Positions 1-9,992 are shown, numbered from the stretch's first letter. The stretch is 64,000 nt of DNA from Desulfuromonadaceae bacterium (GCA_028712075.1 JAQTQX010000018.1:28972-92971); one strand, 5' to 3'. Made by a program: numbers and translations. Notes: generated by a model from the sequence alone, not told the origin.

Positions 1-467
1 CCCGCCTCCGCACGGGCTCGAGCGCCGGGGACATGGTCGATAATCCAGGCAAGCTTGGTGCCGGAGAAATAGGCATCCAGCACCAGCCCGGTCCTGGCGC
101 GGAAAAGAGGTTCAACCCCCTCGGACTTAATGCGGTCGCACTCGCCAGCAGTGCGTCGGTCCTGCCAGACTATGGCATTATGGATCGGTCTGCCGGTATG
201 CCTATCCCAAACAATCGTTGTTTCTCGCTGGTTGGTGATGCCGATGGCGGCGATGTCGGCGGCTGTCAGTCCGGCCCGTGCGATGGCCTCAACCGCCACA
301 CCGAGCTGGGATGCCCAGATTTCCTCAGCATCGTGCTCCACAAGACCCGGTTGAGGGAACATCTGGCGGAACTCCTTCTGGGCGAATCCACGGACACAAC
401 CGTCATGGCCGAACACAAGAGCGCGGGAGCTGGTGGTTCCCTGATCAAGGGCAAGGATGAAGCTCAT
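1..467 (-). CDS. glpK: Glycerol kinase, N-terminal part (runs off the window)
   Basis: Phosphorylates glycerol to sn-glycerol 3-phosphate in the cytoplasm. The visible 155 residues begin with the FGGY-kinase phosphate-1 motif [10 protein letters not shown] (residues 7-16), followed by GITNQRET (about 76-83), the [19 protein letters not shown] block and a stretch ending in [11 protein letters not shown], all characteristic of GlpK. The start at 467 has an AGGAGGT ribosome-binding site 8 bases upstream. The C-terminal two thirds lie before base 1. The IS3-type element begins 84 bp upstream, so native promoter elements may have been separated from the gene. Seen: the N-terminus and motifs. Inferred: an intact gene beyond the window. 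Confidence 0.93.
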   Translation of the reverse strand, partial: MSFILALDQGTTSSRALVFGHDGCVRGFAQKEFRQMFPQPGLVEHDAEEIWASQLGVAVEAIARAGLTAADIAAIGITNQRETTIVWDRHTGRPIHNAIVWQDRRTAGECDRIKSEGVEPLFRARTGLVLDAYFSGTKLAWIIDHVPGARARAEA

Positions 468-611
468 CGTTCATGACCTCCTGTATCTGCGTTGATTTAG
501 GTATCCTGCATCCGTCAACCGATTGATGCGGTTCATTATGCCACATCCACGTGAGTTAGTCTGAGAAAAGTGGACACCATAAAGTGTGGTAAAGTTGCTA
601 TCACACAGGAG

Positions 612-915
612 ATGCCCATTGGAAAGTATCCCGCGTCAGTTTTTCACGAATGAAGTTTAAAGAAGAAGCAGTCAAGCTTGTAGTAGAAGGCGGTTTAACA
701 GTTGCAGAAGCAGCTCGTCGCTTGAGTATTTCTTCTCAAGCTCTGAAGAATTGGGTCACAAAACATCGAGCATGTGGTCTGGCTGGTCCTGGCAGCAGAT
801 CTGTCAGCGAACTGGAAGCTGAAGTATCCAAACTTCGTAAAAAGCTTGCCGAAACACGAATAGAGAAAGAAATCCTAAAAACGGCTATGGCGTACCTGGC
901 CAAGGGGCCGCAGCC
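612..915 (+). pseudogene. IS3-family transposase OrfA (HTH), frameshifted
   Basis: OrfA binds the IS ends through a helix-turn-helix. A probable original start at 612 gives MPIGKYP, then the reading shifts frame twice (about 630-655) before a long readable stretch from 650: FKEEAVKLVVEGGLTVAEAA with RRLSISSQALKNW, followed by a leucine-zipper-like region (SELEAEVSKLRKKLAE). This is the usual IS3 OrfA layout. The ATG at 650 is therefore probably not the native start. The end is placed where the frame passes to OrfB near AAGGGGCC (about 900-912), which may be a programmed frameshift site or another indel. Confidence 0.75.
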
Positions 916-1794
916 CGGTACGCGACGATTGACGAGTTACGGTCACGCCATAAATACAAACTCGGAGTCATGTGCCAGGCCCTTGATCTGTCACGGAGTG
1001 GCTACTATGCCTGGAAACATCGGAAGCCTTCAGCCCGTAAGCTTGAAGATGAACGTATAACAATTGCGATCAAAACCGCTCATGAACACAGCAGAGGCAC
1101 CTACGGCCCCGAAAGATTCAGGATGAATTGGCAGAAGTTGACGGTCTATCTGTTGGCCTGAATCGAATCAAGAGGCTACGCCGCAAACACGGCTTACGCT
1201 GTAAGCAGAAGAGGAAATCCAAAGCTACGACCAACTCGAAGCACAAGATGCCGCTCGCTTCGAACCTACTTGATCACGATTTTGAGGTAGCAGCTCCTAG
1301 TCAGGTATGGGTTGCTGATATAACCTGCATCCCGACAGATGAGGGGTGGCTGTATCTGGCGGCAATCAAGGCTCTTTGTACGAAGGAAATTGTCGGATAT
1401 GCCAGAATGTACGCATGACACACGATCTGATTGGTCGGGCACTGTTCCGGGTAGTAGCTGCAAAGAAACCTGCCCGAGGCCTGATTCACCATTCAGATCG
1501 CGGCAGTCAGTACTGTTCCAAAAGCTATCAGACACCGATCAAGCAATTTGGGATCGTACCGTCCATGAGTCGCGAGGGGAATTGCTACGAAACGCCCCAA
1601 TGGAAAGCTGGTTCGGTACATTGAAGATGGAACTGACGCATCATCGGCATTACAAAACGAGGCATGAAGCAATTCAGGAAATAACGGAATGCATCGAGAT
1701 ATTCTATAATCGACAAAGACGACACGCTAAGCCTGGCAACATTTCACCAGCCGCATTTGAGAGGAAAGTGTATAAACTGAAACAGGTAGCTTGA
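907..1794 (+). pseudogene. IS3-family transposase OrfB (DDE integrase), three frameshifts
   Basis: Carries the rve-type DDE catalytic core: VADITCI (first Asp), HHSDRGSQY (second Asp) and NAPMESWFGTLK (Glu), plus the terminal YNRQRRHAKPGNISPAAFE block. The coding thread jumps frame three times: near 1113 (GPER followed by the continuation DELAEVDGL), near 1402 (IVGYA then NVRMTHDL) and near 1590 (GNCYE then NAPMESW). Each fits a 1-2 base deletion relative to the expected protein. The pieces are otherwise well conserved, so inactivation looks fairly recent. Confidence 0.82.
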
Positions 1795-1849
1795 ACAAAC
1801 TTATGGTGTCTACTGTTGACGACCTATCTCATCCCACCCTCAAACGAAA

Positions 1850-1884
1850 AAACGCTCCTGGCGGAGTAATCGACGGGAGCGTTT
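1850..1884 (-). terminator. Intrinsic terminator after the NifU-type gene
   Basis: Stem AAACGCTCC (1850-1858) pairs with GGAGCGTTT (1876-1884). Read on the minus strand the hairpin is followed by TTTTTTCG. It lies 25 bp beyond the stop of the minus-strand NifU-domain gene and just inside the right end of the IS element. Confidence 0.85.
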
Positions 1885-1908
1885 GCACTGCTGTATAACA
1901 GGGCTGGA

Positions 1909-2130
1909 TCAGACCTGGACAACTTCCTTGACACCCGGAATTTTCTCTTTCATGGCGCGCTCGATACCCATTTTCAGAGTCATGGTGGACATTGGACAGC
2001 TGCCGCAGGCGCCTTTCAAGCGCACTTGTACGGTGCCGTCTTCAGTTACATCAACCAGCTCAACATCGCCGCCATCAGCCTGCAGAGCGGGGCGAACCTC
2101 CTCAAGGACTTTCAGTACTTCTTCTTTCAT
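1909..2130 (-). CDS. NifU C-terminal domain (Nfu-type) Fe-S scaffold protein
   Basis: A 73-residue stand-alone Nfu domain that would assemble and pass on a [4Fe-4S] cluster in the cytoplasm. Seen: the typical opening with [19 protein letters not shown] and the cluster-ligating CGSC pair in [15 protein letters not shown] (about 41-55). Small single-domain Nfu proteins of this length are common in anaerobes. A GGAG ribosome-binding site precedes the ATG. It lies 51 bp downstream of aspA on the same strand and is closed by a strong terminator, so the two may share a transcript. Confidence 0.92.
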   Translation of the reverse strand: MKEEVLKVLEEVRPALQADGGDVELVDVTEDGTVQVRLKGACGSCPMSTMTLKMGIERAMKEKIPGVKEVVQV

Positions 2131-2181
2131 CTGTTCATTCTCCTTTGTAGTTATTGTGACGTCACGCCCATCAACGGCATG

Positions 2182-3579
2182 CTACCGTTTCGGCAGTCCT
2201 GGTTCGGTCAGCAGCTCCGGCTGCATGACCCGGTCAAACTCATCGACAGTCAAAAGCTTCTGCTCCAGAACAATCTCCCGGATGCTTCTGCCGCTGGCAA
2301 CCGATTTCTTGGCAATTGAAGCCGCCGCATTGTAGCCGATAAACGGGGCAAGCACCGTTACCAGACCGAGTGAATCCTCGAGATATTTCCTGCAGCGTGC
2401 CTCATTGACGGATATTCCCCTTATACAGGAATCGGTAAATTTCTGCACGCAATTCTTGAGCAGTTCCATTGAAAATGTCAGGTTCCAGGCGATAAGCGGC
2501 ATCATGACATTCAGTTCCAGCTGTCCTGCCTGACCAGCCAGCAGCACCGCCTGGTCACACCCCATGACCTGGAAGCAGACCATGTTGACCATTTCGGCCA
2601 TTGAAGGGTTGATTTTACCCGGCATGATTGAGGAGCCGGGCTGGATGGCGGGGAGGCATATTTCATCAAGGCCGGTGCGGGGGCCGGACGCAAGCAGGCG
2701 CAGGTCATTGGCAATCCGCCCGAGGGTAACCGCTGTCCGGCGCAGTGCCGCAGAAAGTGCCAAAAACGGGTCCATGTTCTGCATCGCCTCAAACAGATTG
2801 GGGTGGGCAACCAGTGGGAACCCGGTGGCGACCGATAACGCTTCAATGACAGCCGTAATGTACTCCGGTTCGGCATTCAGGCCGGTACCCACGGCGGTGC
2901 CGCCGATGCCGAGTTCAAGCAGTGGCGGTATGCATGATTCCAGTCCCTCGCGGTTTGTCCGGATAGCTGCTGCGTAGGCACCGAATTCCTGTCCCATCCG
3001 GATAGGCACAGCATCCTGCAAATGGGTGCGCCCCGATTTGAGGATATGGTCAAATTCCTTTGCTTTGCTGCCAAGCGCCAGCTCAAACTCCTCAAGACGT
3101 TCCAGCAGAGGGTCGAGCATTTCCAGCGAGGCAAGGCGAATGGCTGTTGGAATGACGTCATTGGTCGATTGTGCCATGTTGACATGGTCATTCGGATGCA
3201 GGGATGAAAAATCGCCACGTTGGCACCCCATCAGTTCCAGCGCCCGGTTTGCCAGCACTTCATTGACATTCATGTTGTGTGACGTTCCGGCGCCCGCCTG
3301 AAACGGATCGACCACGAACTGGTCGGCCATTTCTCCTGCCAGCACCTCATCGGCAGCGGCTACGATGGCCGAGCCGATTTCCGGCTGCAGTCGTCCGGTG
3401 GTCATATTGGCCTGTGCGGCGCATTTTTTTATGGTTACCGTCGCCCAGGTGAAAGCGGGGTGGGGTGTGAAGCCGGAAATGGGGAAATTATGCACAGCTC
3501 TCGCGGTCTGCGCTCCGTAGTAGGCCGCTTCCGGAACCGCCATTTCTCCCATGGAATCTTTTTCAATACGTGTGTTCAT
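2182..3579 (-). CDS. aspA: Aspartate ammonia-lyase
   Basis: Deaminates L-aspartate to fumarate and ammonia, feeding fumarate into a reductive or oxidative TCA cycle. The 465-residue protein has the fumarase/aspartase signature GSSIMPGKINPS, the GAGTSHNMNVNEV block, HPNDHVNMAQSTND and SGRTHLQDAVP. The opening RIEKDSMGEM with VPEAAYYGAQTARAVHNFP is closer to aspartases than to class II fumarases. I chose the ATG at 3579 because GGGGTG sits 5 bases upstream. An ATG four codons earlier (3591) lacks a ribosome-binding site. It is divergent from ftsK. A fumarase activity cannot be excluded by sequence reading alone. Confidence 0.9.
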   Translation of the reverse strand: MNTRIEKDSMGEMAVPEAAYYGAQTARAVHNFPISGFTPHPAFTWATVTIKKCAAQANMTTGRLQPEIGSAIVAAADEVLAGEMADQFVVDPFQAGAGTSHNMNVNEVLANRALELMGCQRGDFSSLHPNDHVNMAQSTNDVIPTAIRLASLEMLDPLLERLEEFELALGSKAKEFDHILKSGRTHLQDAVPIRMGQEFGAYAAAIRTNREGLESCIPPLLELGIGGTAVGTGLNAEPEYITAVIEALSVATGFPLVAHPNLFEAMQNMDPFLALSAALRRTAVTLGRIANDLRLLASGPRTGLDEICLPAIQPGSSIMPGKINPSMAEMVNMVCFQVMGCDQAVLLAGQAGQLELNVMMPLIAWNLTFSMELLKNCVQKFTDSCIRGISVNEARCRKYLEDSLGLVTVLAPFIGYNAAASIAKKSVASGRSIREIVLEQKLLTVDEFDRVMQPELLTEPGLPKR

Positions 3580-3768
3580 GGAGCACCCCATTACATTTAA
3601 GTAATCACCACTCCGGCGGTACTATAGGGAAGTCTGGTAACTCTTTCAACCGTTTATCACATCCTGACGTATCGCAACTCTGGCTCGGCTCATTTTTTCT
3701 TTGCCTCACTACTCCTGTTACAGGTAATATGCCGACGCTTGTACACTTTCCGGAGAACCATATACTTT

Positions 3769-6123
3769 ATGAGTGCGGAACAGACAAAGAAGGAAAATCT
3801 GGCTAAAGAGCTGCAGGGAATGGCACTCGGAACAGTGGGCGTGTTTATTCTGCTCTCTTTTCTGACCTACAATTCATCCGATGTGTCATGGAACAGCTAC
3901 TCCACCGATGGTGGACCCCACAATCTCGGGGGACGACTGGGTGCCCAGGTTGCAGATCTGCTGTACAACTCTCCGGTTTCTTTTGGGATTGCCTCTTACC
4001 TGATTCCGGGTGCGTTGCTGTATATGGCCTACACGCTGTTCCGTTTCAAGGAAATCCGCCTTCGCTCGTATAAACTGGCGGCAGCATGTGCACTGCTTTT
4101 TTCTTTGGCGACCCTCTGTACTTTTATCAGTGGCACGGCGGTCATATTCGGCCAGGAGGTGGCGACCGGAGGAGCGGTCGGCGTTGTGGCGTCCCGGATA
4201 CTGAGAAACACGATTGGCGTTACCGGTGCTCTTCTGCTGCTTCTGCCGCTGCTGGCGGCGTCAATTATGGTTCTTTCGAAATTTTCTTTTGTTCTGTTTG
4301 CCGGCTGGTGGCTGGAAAATCTGAAGCATAAATGGAATGCACTGCAGGAGCGGCGCACCACACTCCGCGATGAAAAAAGCCGTATCAAAGCAAAACAGGA
4401 AGGGCTTCCACCGGCGGCATCATCGGGTGGTCCGGTTATCAAGCCGCTTGCGCCGCCGGCGCCACGTCCGAGTATAGTGAAGAAGGAAAAGGATAAAAAG
4501 AAGGAAGATGCCAAGAGTGCCGCAGTGCAGGAAACCTTTGAATTCATCAAGGCAGAGGGAGATTTCCATACTCCGCCGTTCTCGCTGCTGGATGTACCTC
4601 CCGTTGCTGAAAAGACGCTCGACCGCGAAACATTGACGATGAATGCGCGGTTGCTGGAGAAAAAGCTCAAAGATTACAATATAGACGGTGAAGTGGTTGA
4701 GATATGCCCCGGTCCGGTCATCACTATGTATGAATACGCTCCGGCCCCTGGCATCAAAATCAGCAAAATTGCCGGTCTTACCGACGACCTGACCATGGCG
4801 CTGCAGGCCATGTCGATCCGAATCGTCGCACCGATTCCCGGCAAGGGGGTTGTCGGTATCGAGGTGCCTAACCGTGACCGCGAAATGGTCTTCCTGCGCG
4901 AAATATTCAACTGTGAACACTTTTCCCACAGCAGGATGAAGCTGCCGCTTGCATTGGGCAAGGACATTGCCGGCCTGCCGGTCGTTACTGATCTGGCCAA
5001 GGCTCCCCATCTGCTTGTAGCCGGTTCCACCGGTTCCGGAAAGTCAGTCTCGATCAATACCATGATTCTTTCACTGCTCTATACGTCCACACCGAAAGAT
5101 GTGCGGATGATCATGGTGGACCCGAAGATGCTCGAGTTTTCCATGTATGAGGGGATTCCGCACCTGCTGCTGCCGGTGGTGACGGAACCGAAAAAGGCGT
5201 CGTTGGCCCTCAAATGGGCGGTCAACGAGATGGAGCGCCGCTACGTGCTGCTCTCTGACAAAGGCGTCCGTAATATTGAATCCTATAACAAAAAACTTGC
5301 CGGTGAACTTCTTGAACAGGAAGAGTACGGTTCGATATCCGAAGCTGAAATTATCGAAGAGCTTGAAGAATTGGGTGAGGATGATGACGCTGTCATAGAT
5401 TCGTTCCCCTTTGTGGTGGATGACGGAGATGCTCTGGAGCATAGCCATCTTCCGTATATTGTTGTGATTGTGGACGAGCTGGCAGACCTGATGATGGTGG
5501 CCGGTCGTGAGGTTGAGGAACATATTGCCCGTCTTGCCCAAAAGGCGCGCGCCTCCGGTATCCACCTGATTCTTGCCACCCAGCGTCCTTCGGTGGATGT
5601 CATTACCGGTCTGATCAAGGCCAATTTGCCGTCGCGCATTTCGTTCCAGGTGACGTCGAAGGTGGATTCGCGCACTATTCTTGACTGCAACGGCGGTGAA
5701 AGCCTGCTCGGTAACGGCGACATGCTCTATATGCCGCCCGGTACCTCGCGACTACAGCGGATCCACGGTGCGTATGTATCCGATTCAGAAGTCCAGCGGG
5801 TTGTCGATTTCCTGAAAAAACAGGGAAAACCGGTCTATGAGAAGTCGATCATGGAAATGAAGGACTCGGATGAGAAAGGGAACAGTGAGGACGAGGTGCA
5901 GGATGAGCGATGGGAGGATGCCCTGCGGATGGTTGCCGACACCAGGCAGGCCAGTATTTCGATGATTCAGCGTAAACTGCGGATCGGCTATAACCGGGCT
6001 GCCCGAATTGTGGAAATGATGGAGAGCGAGGGGATGATAGCCCAGAGCGACGGCACCAGCAAGCCGCGCGAGATTTATATGGATGTCATCAATGCGTATC
6101 TGAATTCGCAGCTGACGAAGTAA
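3769..6123 (+). CDS. ftsK: DNA translocase FtsK/SpoIIIE
   Basis: Septum-anchored dsDNA pump that clears and helps resolve chromosome termini at division. About 784 residues: four or so membrane helices in the first 180 residues, a short charged Pro/Ala/Lys-rich linker (about 190-260), the RecA-like motor with Walker A AGSTGSGKSV (about residue 420) and Walker B VVIVDELADLMM (about 565), and a C-terminal winged-helix gamma domain (RQASISMIQRKLRIGYNRAAR). The linker is much shorter than in E. coli, as in many non-enteric FtsKs. The start at ATG 3769 has GGAGA 12 bases upstream. A TTG ten codons earlier is less likely. Confidence 0.95.
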   Translation: MSAEQTKKENLAKELQGMALGTVGVFILLSFLTYNSSDVSWNSYSTDGGPHNLGGRLGAQVADLLYNSPVSFGIASYLIPGALLYMAYTLFRFKEIRLRSYKLAAACALLFSLATLCTFISGTAVIFGQEVATGGAVGVVASRILRNTIGVTGALLLLLPLLAASIMVLSKFSFVLFAGWWLENLKHKWNALQERRTTLRDEKSRIKAKQEGLPPAASSGGPVIKPLAPPAPRPSIVKKEKDKKKEDAKSAAVQETFEFIKAEGDFHTPPFSLLDVPPVAEKTLDRETLTMNARLLEKKLKDYNIDGEVVEICPGPVITMYEYAPAPGIKISKIAGLTDDLTMALQAMSIRIVAPIPGKGVVGIEVPNRDREMVFLREIFNCEHFSHSRMKLPLALGKDIAGLPVVTDLAKAPHLLVAGSTGSGKSVSINTMILSLLYTSTPKDVRMIMVDPKMLEFSMYEGIPHLLLPVVTEPKKASLALKWAVNEMERRYVLLSDKGVRNIESYNKKLAGELLEQEEYGSISEAEIIEELEELGEDDDAVIDSFPFVVDDGDALEHSHLPYIVVIVDELADLMMVAGREVEEHIARLAQKARASGIHLILATQRPSVDVITGLIKANLPSRISFQVTSKVDSRTILDCNGGESLLGNGDMLYMPPGTSRLQRIHGAYVSDSEVQRVVDFLKKQGKPVYEKSIMEMKDSDEKGNSEDEVQDERWEDALRMVADTRQASISMIQRKLRIGYNRAARIVEMMESEGMIAQSDGTSKPREIYMDVINAYLNSQLTK

Positions 6124-6195
6124 GGTATAAGGGTTGAAGGTCAGTAGATTTGCGGAAACTATCCGCATTAACCATACATCAGGAGGGTTATCAGA

Positions 6196-6636
6196 ATGAA
6201 GCGTTTTACCAGAATTGCTGTATCGGTTGTTATGGCTGCACTGCTTGCTGTTCCTGTGTTTGCCGCGCAGGAGGCAAAGAAGGATGCCGGAAAAACAGTT
6301 ACAACACCGTCCGGGCTTAAATACACCGACGTCGTAGTTGGCAAGGGTGCTTCGCCAAGTCTCGGCAAGAGTGTTAAAGTGCATTACACCGGGACACTTG
6401 AAAATGGCAAGAAGTTTGACAGTTCCGTGGACCGTAATGAGCCGTTCTCGTTTACAATCGGTGTCGGTCAGGTCATTAAAGGGTGGGATGAAGGGGTCAT
6501 GACCATGAAAATCGGCGGCAAGCGCAAGCTGATCATTCCGGCCAAGCTCGGTTACGGTGCGCGTGGGGCCGGTGGTGTTATCCCGCCGAATGCCACGTTG
6601 CTGTTCGATGTTGAGTTGCTCGACGTAGCGAAGTGA
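6196..6636 (+). CDS. Exported FKBP-type peptidyl-prolyl isomerase
   Basis: Cis-trans prolyl isomerase acting on extracytoplasmic proteins. Residues 1-24 form a signal peptide (KRF start, hydrophobic core, cleavage after VFA-A). The single FKBP domain follows with [50 protein letters not shown] and [23 protein letters not shown], all core FKBP elements. AGGAGGG lies 7 bases before the ATG. It follows ftsK by 72 bp and is closed by a strong terminator. Confidence 0.95.
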   Translation: MKRFTRIAVSVVMAALLAVPVFAAQEAKKDAGKTVTTPSGLKYTDVVVGKGASPSLGKSVKVHYTGTLENGKKFDSSVDRNEPFSFTIGVGQVIKGWDEGVMTMKIGGKRKLIIPAKLGYGARGAGGVIPPNATLLFDVELLDVAK

Positions 6637-6656
6637 TAAAAATGTGATGTCTACCG

Positions 6657-6684
6657 AACAGCCCGTGTAAGCGGGCTGTTTTTT
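6657..6684 (+). terminator. Intrinsic terminator after the FKBP gene
   Basis: Perfect 9-bp stem AACAGCCCG (6657-6665) and CGGGCTGTT (6672-6680), 6-base loop, then a T-run to 6684. It lies 21 bp after the FKBP stop and 24 bp before the greB start. Confidence 0.93.
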
Positions 6685-6707
6685 ACGCCATGTATGGAGA
6701 TGTCTGA

Positions 6708-7184
6708 ATGACCAATTTGATTTCTGCTGAAGGGTTGAAAAAACTGTGTGACGAATATGACTATCTCTGGAAAGTCGAGCGCCCCAAGGTTGTCAGAGGG
6801 GTTGCGGACGCTGCTGCGGAAGGAGATCGGTCGGAGAACGCCGAATATATTTACGGGAAAAAACGTCTGCGTGAAATTGATCGAAAACTGAAACACCTCG
6901 GTTCGCGCCTGAAAGTACTGAAGGTGGCAACGGTTCCCGCCAATCCCAGGCAGGCGACATTCGGCTGCTGGATCAGCTATGAAGAAGAATCGGGGGAAGA
7001 GCGCTGCTACCAGCTGGTCGGACCGGATGAAATTGATGTCAGTATCGGCAGGATCAGCATTGACTCACCGGTGGGCCAGGCCCTGATGCACAAAAAAGTT
7101 GATGATGAAGTTACCGTCCTCAAGCCGGGAGGAGAATCAACGCTGTATATTACCGCTATCAGTGCCACACGCCCACTCCTGTAA
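6708..7184 (+). CDS. greB: Transcript cleavage factor GreB
   Basis: Binds the RNA polymerase secondary channel and stimulates cleavage of backtracked RNA. The 158 residues show the coiled-coil hairpin with the acidic tip AAAEGDRSENAEY (about 35-47, with the Asp/Glu pair that coordinates catalytic Mg2+), then YGKKRLREIDRKLKHL, and the FKBP-like C-terminal domain (VGPDEIDVSIGRISIDSPVGQALM). The YLWKVERP opening and KKRLREIDR favour GreB over GreA. Monocistronic between a terminator upstream and a convergent kinase gene downstream. Confidence 0.93.
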   Translation: MTNLISAEGLKKLCDEYDYLWKVERPKVVRGVADAAAEGDRSENAEYIYGKKRLREIDRKLKHLGSRLKVLKVATVPANPRQATFGCWISYEEESGEERCYQLVGPDEIDVSIGRISIDSPVGQALMHKKVDDEVTVLKPGGESTLYITAISATRPLL

Positions 7185-7201
7185 TGCAGGGGGGCATCGT
7201 G

Positions 7202-9748
7202 TTACGATGACAACAGCCTGCCAAGCAGCCGGTCGATGTCTTCCATGCGGTACGGTTTTGACAAAACTCCGGCAAAACCAAAGTCACGGAAATTGGCAAC
7301 GACAGGGTCTTCAGAATAACCGCTTGATACGATCAGGCACGCGCTTGGATTGATGGCGTGTATCAGGCGCGCCGCTTCTTTCCCTCCCATTCCTCCTGGA
7401 ACAGTCAGATCCATTATTACCGCTGAAAAAGGTGCACCTGATTTCTGCGCTGTTTTAAAGCGCTCAACAGCCTCTGTGCCATCGGCACAGGATGTTACCT
7501 TATAGCCGTACGCCTCAAGCATTGAGGTGGTTATGTCGCGAATAATCTCTTCGTCGTCCATGACCAGGACAGCAGCGCCGGAATGATTCTTGTCAGCCAG
7601 GATGGGCGGCTCTGTATCAGGTGGGCTGTATGAATCTTCGATAGCTGGCAGATACACCGAAAAAGTTGTGCCGGCTTCAGGTGTGGATGTTACACGGAGA
7701 TTACCGCCATGTTTGGTTACTATCGAATAGGCGGAAGCCAGCCCAAGGCCGTTACCGGTCGACTTGGTCGTAAAATAGGGATCAAATATTTTGGTAAGAT
7801 TTTCTTCTGAAATTCCACACCCCTGATCAGTAAATGAAATGTTGAGGTACATTCCGGCAGGGAGCGACAGAGGGTTTGCTTCCGGTATAATCTCGTTACA
7901 CGCAGTTACGGTGATAATACCTCCGCCCGGCATGGCCTGAACGGCATTGGTGATGATGTTGGTAAAAGCCTGACGAATCTGCACTTCGTCCGCTTCGATG
8001 GCATGAAGTGTCGGAGAAATAGTAATAACTCCGTGTACATGTGAACTGCGTAGGGCAGTAGTGACGCACTCGTTAATAAGCTGTTCAACAGTCACTCTTG
8101 TTTTGGCCGGTACGCCCCCTCGGGCAAACGTCAGAAGCTGTCGGGAGAGTTCTGCAGCGCGAGCCGAGGCTTTTTCTGCCGTACAAAGTGATTTGTAAGA
8201 ACGGTGTTCCGGCTCTATGAATTTCTGCGCATAAGAAATACTTCCCATAATACCGGCCAGAATATTATTGAAGTCATGAGCAATGCCACCGGCAAGTACA
8301 CCAAGTGATTCCAGTTTCTCAAGCTTGATCCGCTCTTCTTCGAGCTCTTTTTGGGCGGTTATGTCACGCGTGAAACCGACCGTGCCGAACAGCTCACCGT
8401 TTTCTGAAATAACCGGTGTTTTATACGTCTGGGTCCATGTGCGCACGCCATGCTCTGCGGTTTCTTCTTCATACATGATAGTTCTGCCTGTCCTCATGAC
8501 TTCACGGTCTTTTGTCTGGTATGTTTCAGCGAGTTCCTGCGGCATAAAATCAAAATCATTTTTTCCGATGATGGAACCGGTACTGCTGGGTGTGTAGGAA
8601 TCGATAAACTTCTTATTTACGGCAAGGTAGCGACTTTCGGTGTCCTTGAGCCATACGGCGAACGGGAAGTTGTCGAGCAGGGCGCGTTGATACTGTTCTT
8701 TTTTCTGCAGGGCCGCTTCAGCCCGTTTGAGATCGGTCAGGTCAATATCGAGGCAGAACAGTTCCTGTTCTTTCCCGGGGGACTGGACGATGGCATGGCT
8801 TGAGAATACCGGAACGTGCGTGCCATCTTTGCGCATCTGGGATAATTCAGAAGCGGGGACAGCTTGCCCCGATCCGGCCATAAAGAGGATGGCCTGTTCG
8901 ACATCTCCCCTCATTTCCGGTGGAATAATCAGGTCAAGCAGATTCTGTCCGATGGCCTCCTGCGCACTATATCCATACAGGCGCTCTGAGGCATGATTCC
9001 AATACCGGGTAGTGCCATCAGGGGCGTAACCCTGTACAGCAATGGCTGGAATATCGAGCAACAGCTGCTTAAAGCGGGTTTCGCTGGCAATCAGTGCCTC
9101 AACTGCCAGTTTCCGCTCGGTGATATCACGCCCGATTCCAAGGAACGAAAACTCGCCGCTTTCAGCATCGTGCAGGAGGGAAGCGTTGGCTGAATACCAG
9201 ATCCAGTCGCCGTTTTTGTGCTGCACCCGATATACAATATCACTCAGTTTTTCCCCACTGCCTGAAACCTGCTGAAGCGCTTCAAAGCAGGTGGCGACAT
9301 CATCGGGGTGGACAAACGGGGTAAACGGTTTGCCGATGGTTTCTGCCAGTTCGTAACCAAACGCGTCCCTCCAGTTGGGGGATACATACGTGAATATCCC
9401 TTCAACCGAAAGAACAAAAATAATGTCGTTGGCATTTTCAACCAGAGTGCGAAAATTCTGTTGACTCTGGCGCAGCGCCAGTTCCGCTGCTCTGCTGCGC
9501 CGCAATTCCCTGGTCAGCAGTCGTGCAGATTGCGTCGAGATAAGCAGAAAGACAGCCATGAACAGCGTAAATGTGATTAATTCGGAGTGCCAGCGGGTGC
9601 GGTCCTGATTGCAGTAATACAGCGAAAAACCGATTAACCCGGCAACGGCAAGATTGATGGCAAGGACAGAGAGCCAAATTTTAGTACGTAGCGGATTGGC
9701 TGATACGTTTTGTGTGTGTGGGATTATTGGAAATGTGGACACTGACAT
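7202..9748 (-). CDS. Membrane hybrid sensor histidine kinase (3 PAS, REC)
   Basis: An 848-residue two-component sensor. In order: two membrane helices with almost no periplasmic loop (about 25-47 and 58-78), three PAS/PAC units (about 95-215, 220-345, 350-475; each ends near an RDIT/DLTD segment), HisKA with the phospho-acceptor in GGIAHDFNNILAG (about 490), HATPase_c with DQGCGIS and TGNGLGLASA, and a C-terminal receiver with the phospho-Asp in VIMDLTVPGG. Such soluble-sensing hybrids usually read redox or small-molecule cues through PAS. No ligand can be read from sequence. AAGGGG precedes the ATG. No dedicated response regulator is adjacent, so the output is unknown. Confidence 0.93.
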   Translation of the reverse strand: MSVSTFPIIPHTQNVSANPLRTKIWLSVLAINLAVAGLIGFSLYYCNQDRTRWHSELITFTLFMAVFLLISTQSARLLTRELRRSRAAELALRQSQQNFRTLVENANDIIFVLSVEGIFTYVSPNWRDAFGYELAETIGKPFTPFVHPDDVATCFEALQQVSGSGEKLSDIVYRVQHKNGDWIWYSANASLLHDAESGEFSFLGIGRDITERKLAVEALIASETRFKQLLLDIPAIAVQGYAPDGTTRYWNHASERLYGYSAQEAIGQNLLDLIIPPEMRGDVEQAILFMAGSGQAVPASELSQMRKDGTHVPVFSSHAIVQSPGKEQELFCLDIDLTDLKRAEAALQKKEQYQRALLDNFPFAVWLKDTESRYLAVNKKFIDSYTPSSTGSIIGKNDFDFMPQELAETYQTKDREVMRTGRTIMYEEETAEHGVRTWTQTYKTPVISENGELFGTVGFTRDITAQKELEEERIKLEKLESLGVLAGGIAHDFNNILAGIMGSISYAQKFIEPEHRSYKSLCTAEKASARAAELSRQLLTFARGGVPAKTRVTVEQLINECVTTALRSSHVHGVITISPTLHAIEADEVQIRQAFTNIITNAVQAMPGGGIITVTACNEIIPEANPLSLPAGMYLNISFTDQGCGISEENLTKIFDPYFTTKSTGNGLGLASAYSIVTKHGGNLRVTSTPEAGTTFSVYLPAIEDSYSPPDTEPPILADKNHSGAAVLVMDDEEIIRDITTSMLEAYGYKVTSCADGTEAVERFKTAQKSGAPFSAVIMDLTVPGGMGGKEAARLIHAINPSACLIVSSGYSEDPVVANFRDFGFAGVLSKPYRMEDIDRLLGRLLSS

Positions 9749-9992
9749 GTACCCCTTGCAGTATCTTCCTCAAACGGTTTACTAAAGGCTATCAATTGCA
9801 GAGAGGTGGAGTTGGACAGTTGCTGTAACATGTGAACATATTAACCGTCATTTGGGAAAATATCAACACTGTTTATGTGATGCACAATCTGTTTTTACCC
9901 TTGTTATTTATTTTGACTGTGCTACTATGCCCAAAATTTAGGCAACAAGACATCGTTTTTCTTCCCCCCGGTTTCGCTGCCGCGTGTGTATC

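Larger units (their letters stand above)
552..1831 (+). mobile_element. Decayed IS3-family insertion sequence, about 1280 bp
   Basis: The ends are imperfect inverted repeats of about 31 bp (552-582 and 1801-1831), both starting TGAG and both containing GACACCATAA near the inner side. Length and two-ORF organisation (HTH orfA, DDE integrase orfB) fit the IS3 family. I see no direct repeat in the immediate flanks (ACG on the left, TCC on the right), so the target duplication has been lost or the copy arose by rearrangement. Both transposase frames are broken by several small indels, so autonomous transposition is not expected. The outer sequence could still influence glpK transcription. Confidence 0.88.

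Noticed and set aside
33..476. Plus-strand 147-codon ORF at the window start
   Set aside because: It is the antisense shadow of glpK, whose minus-strand frame carries clear FGGY-kinase motifs and a good ribosome-binding site.
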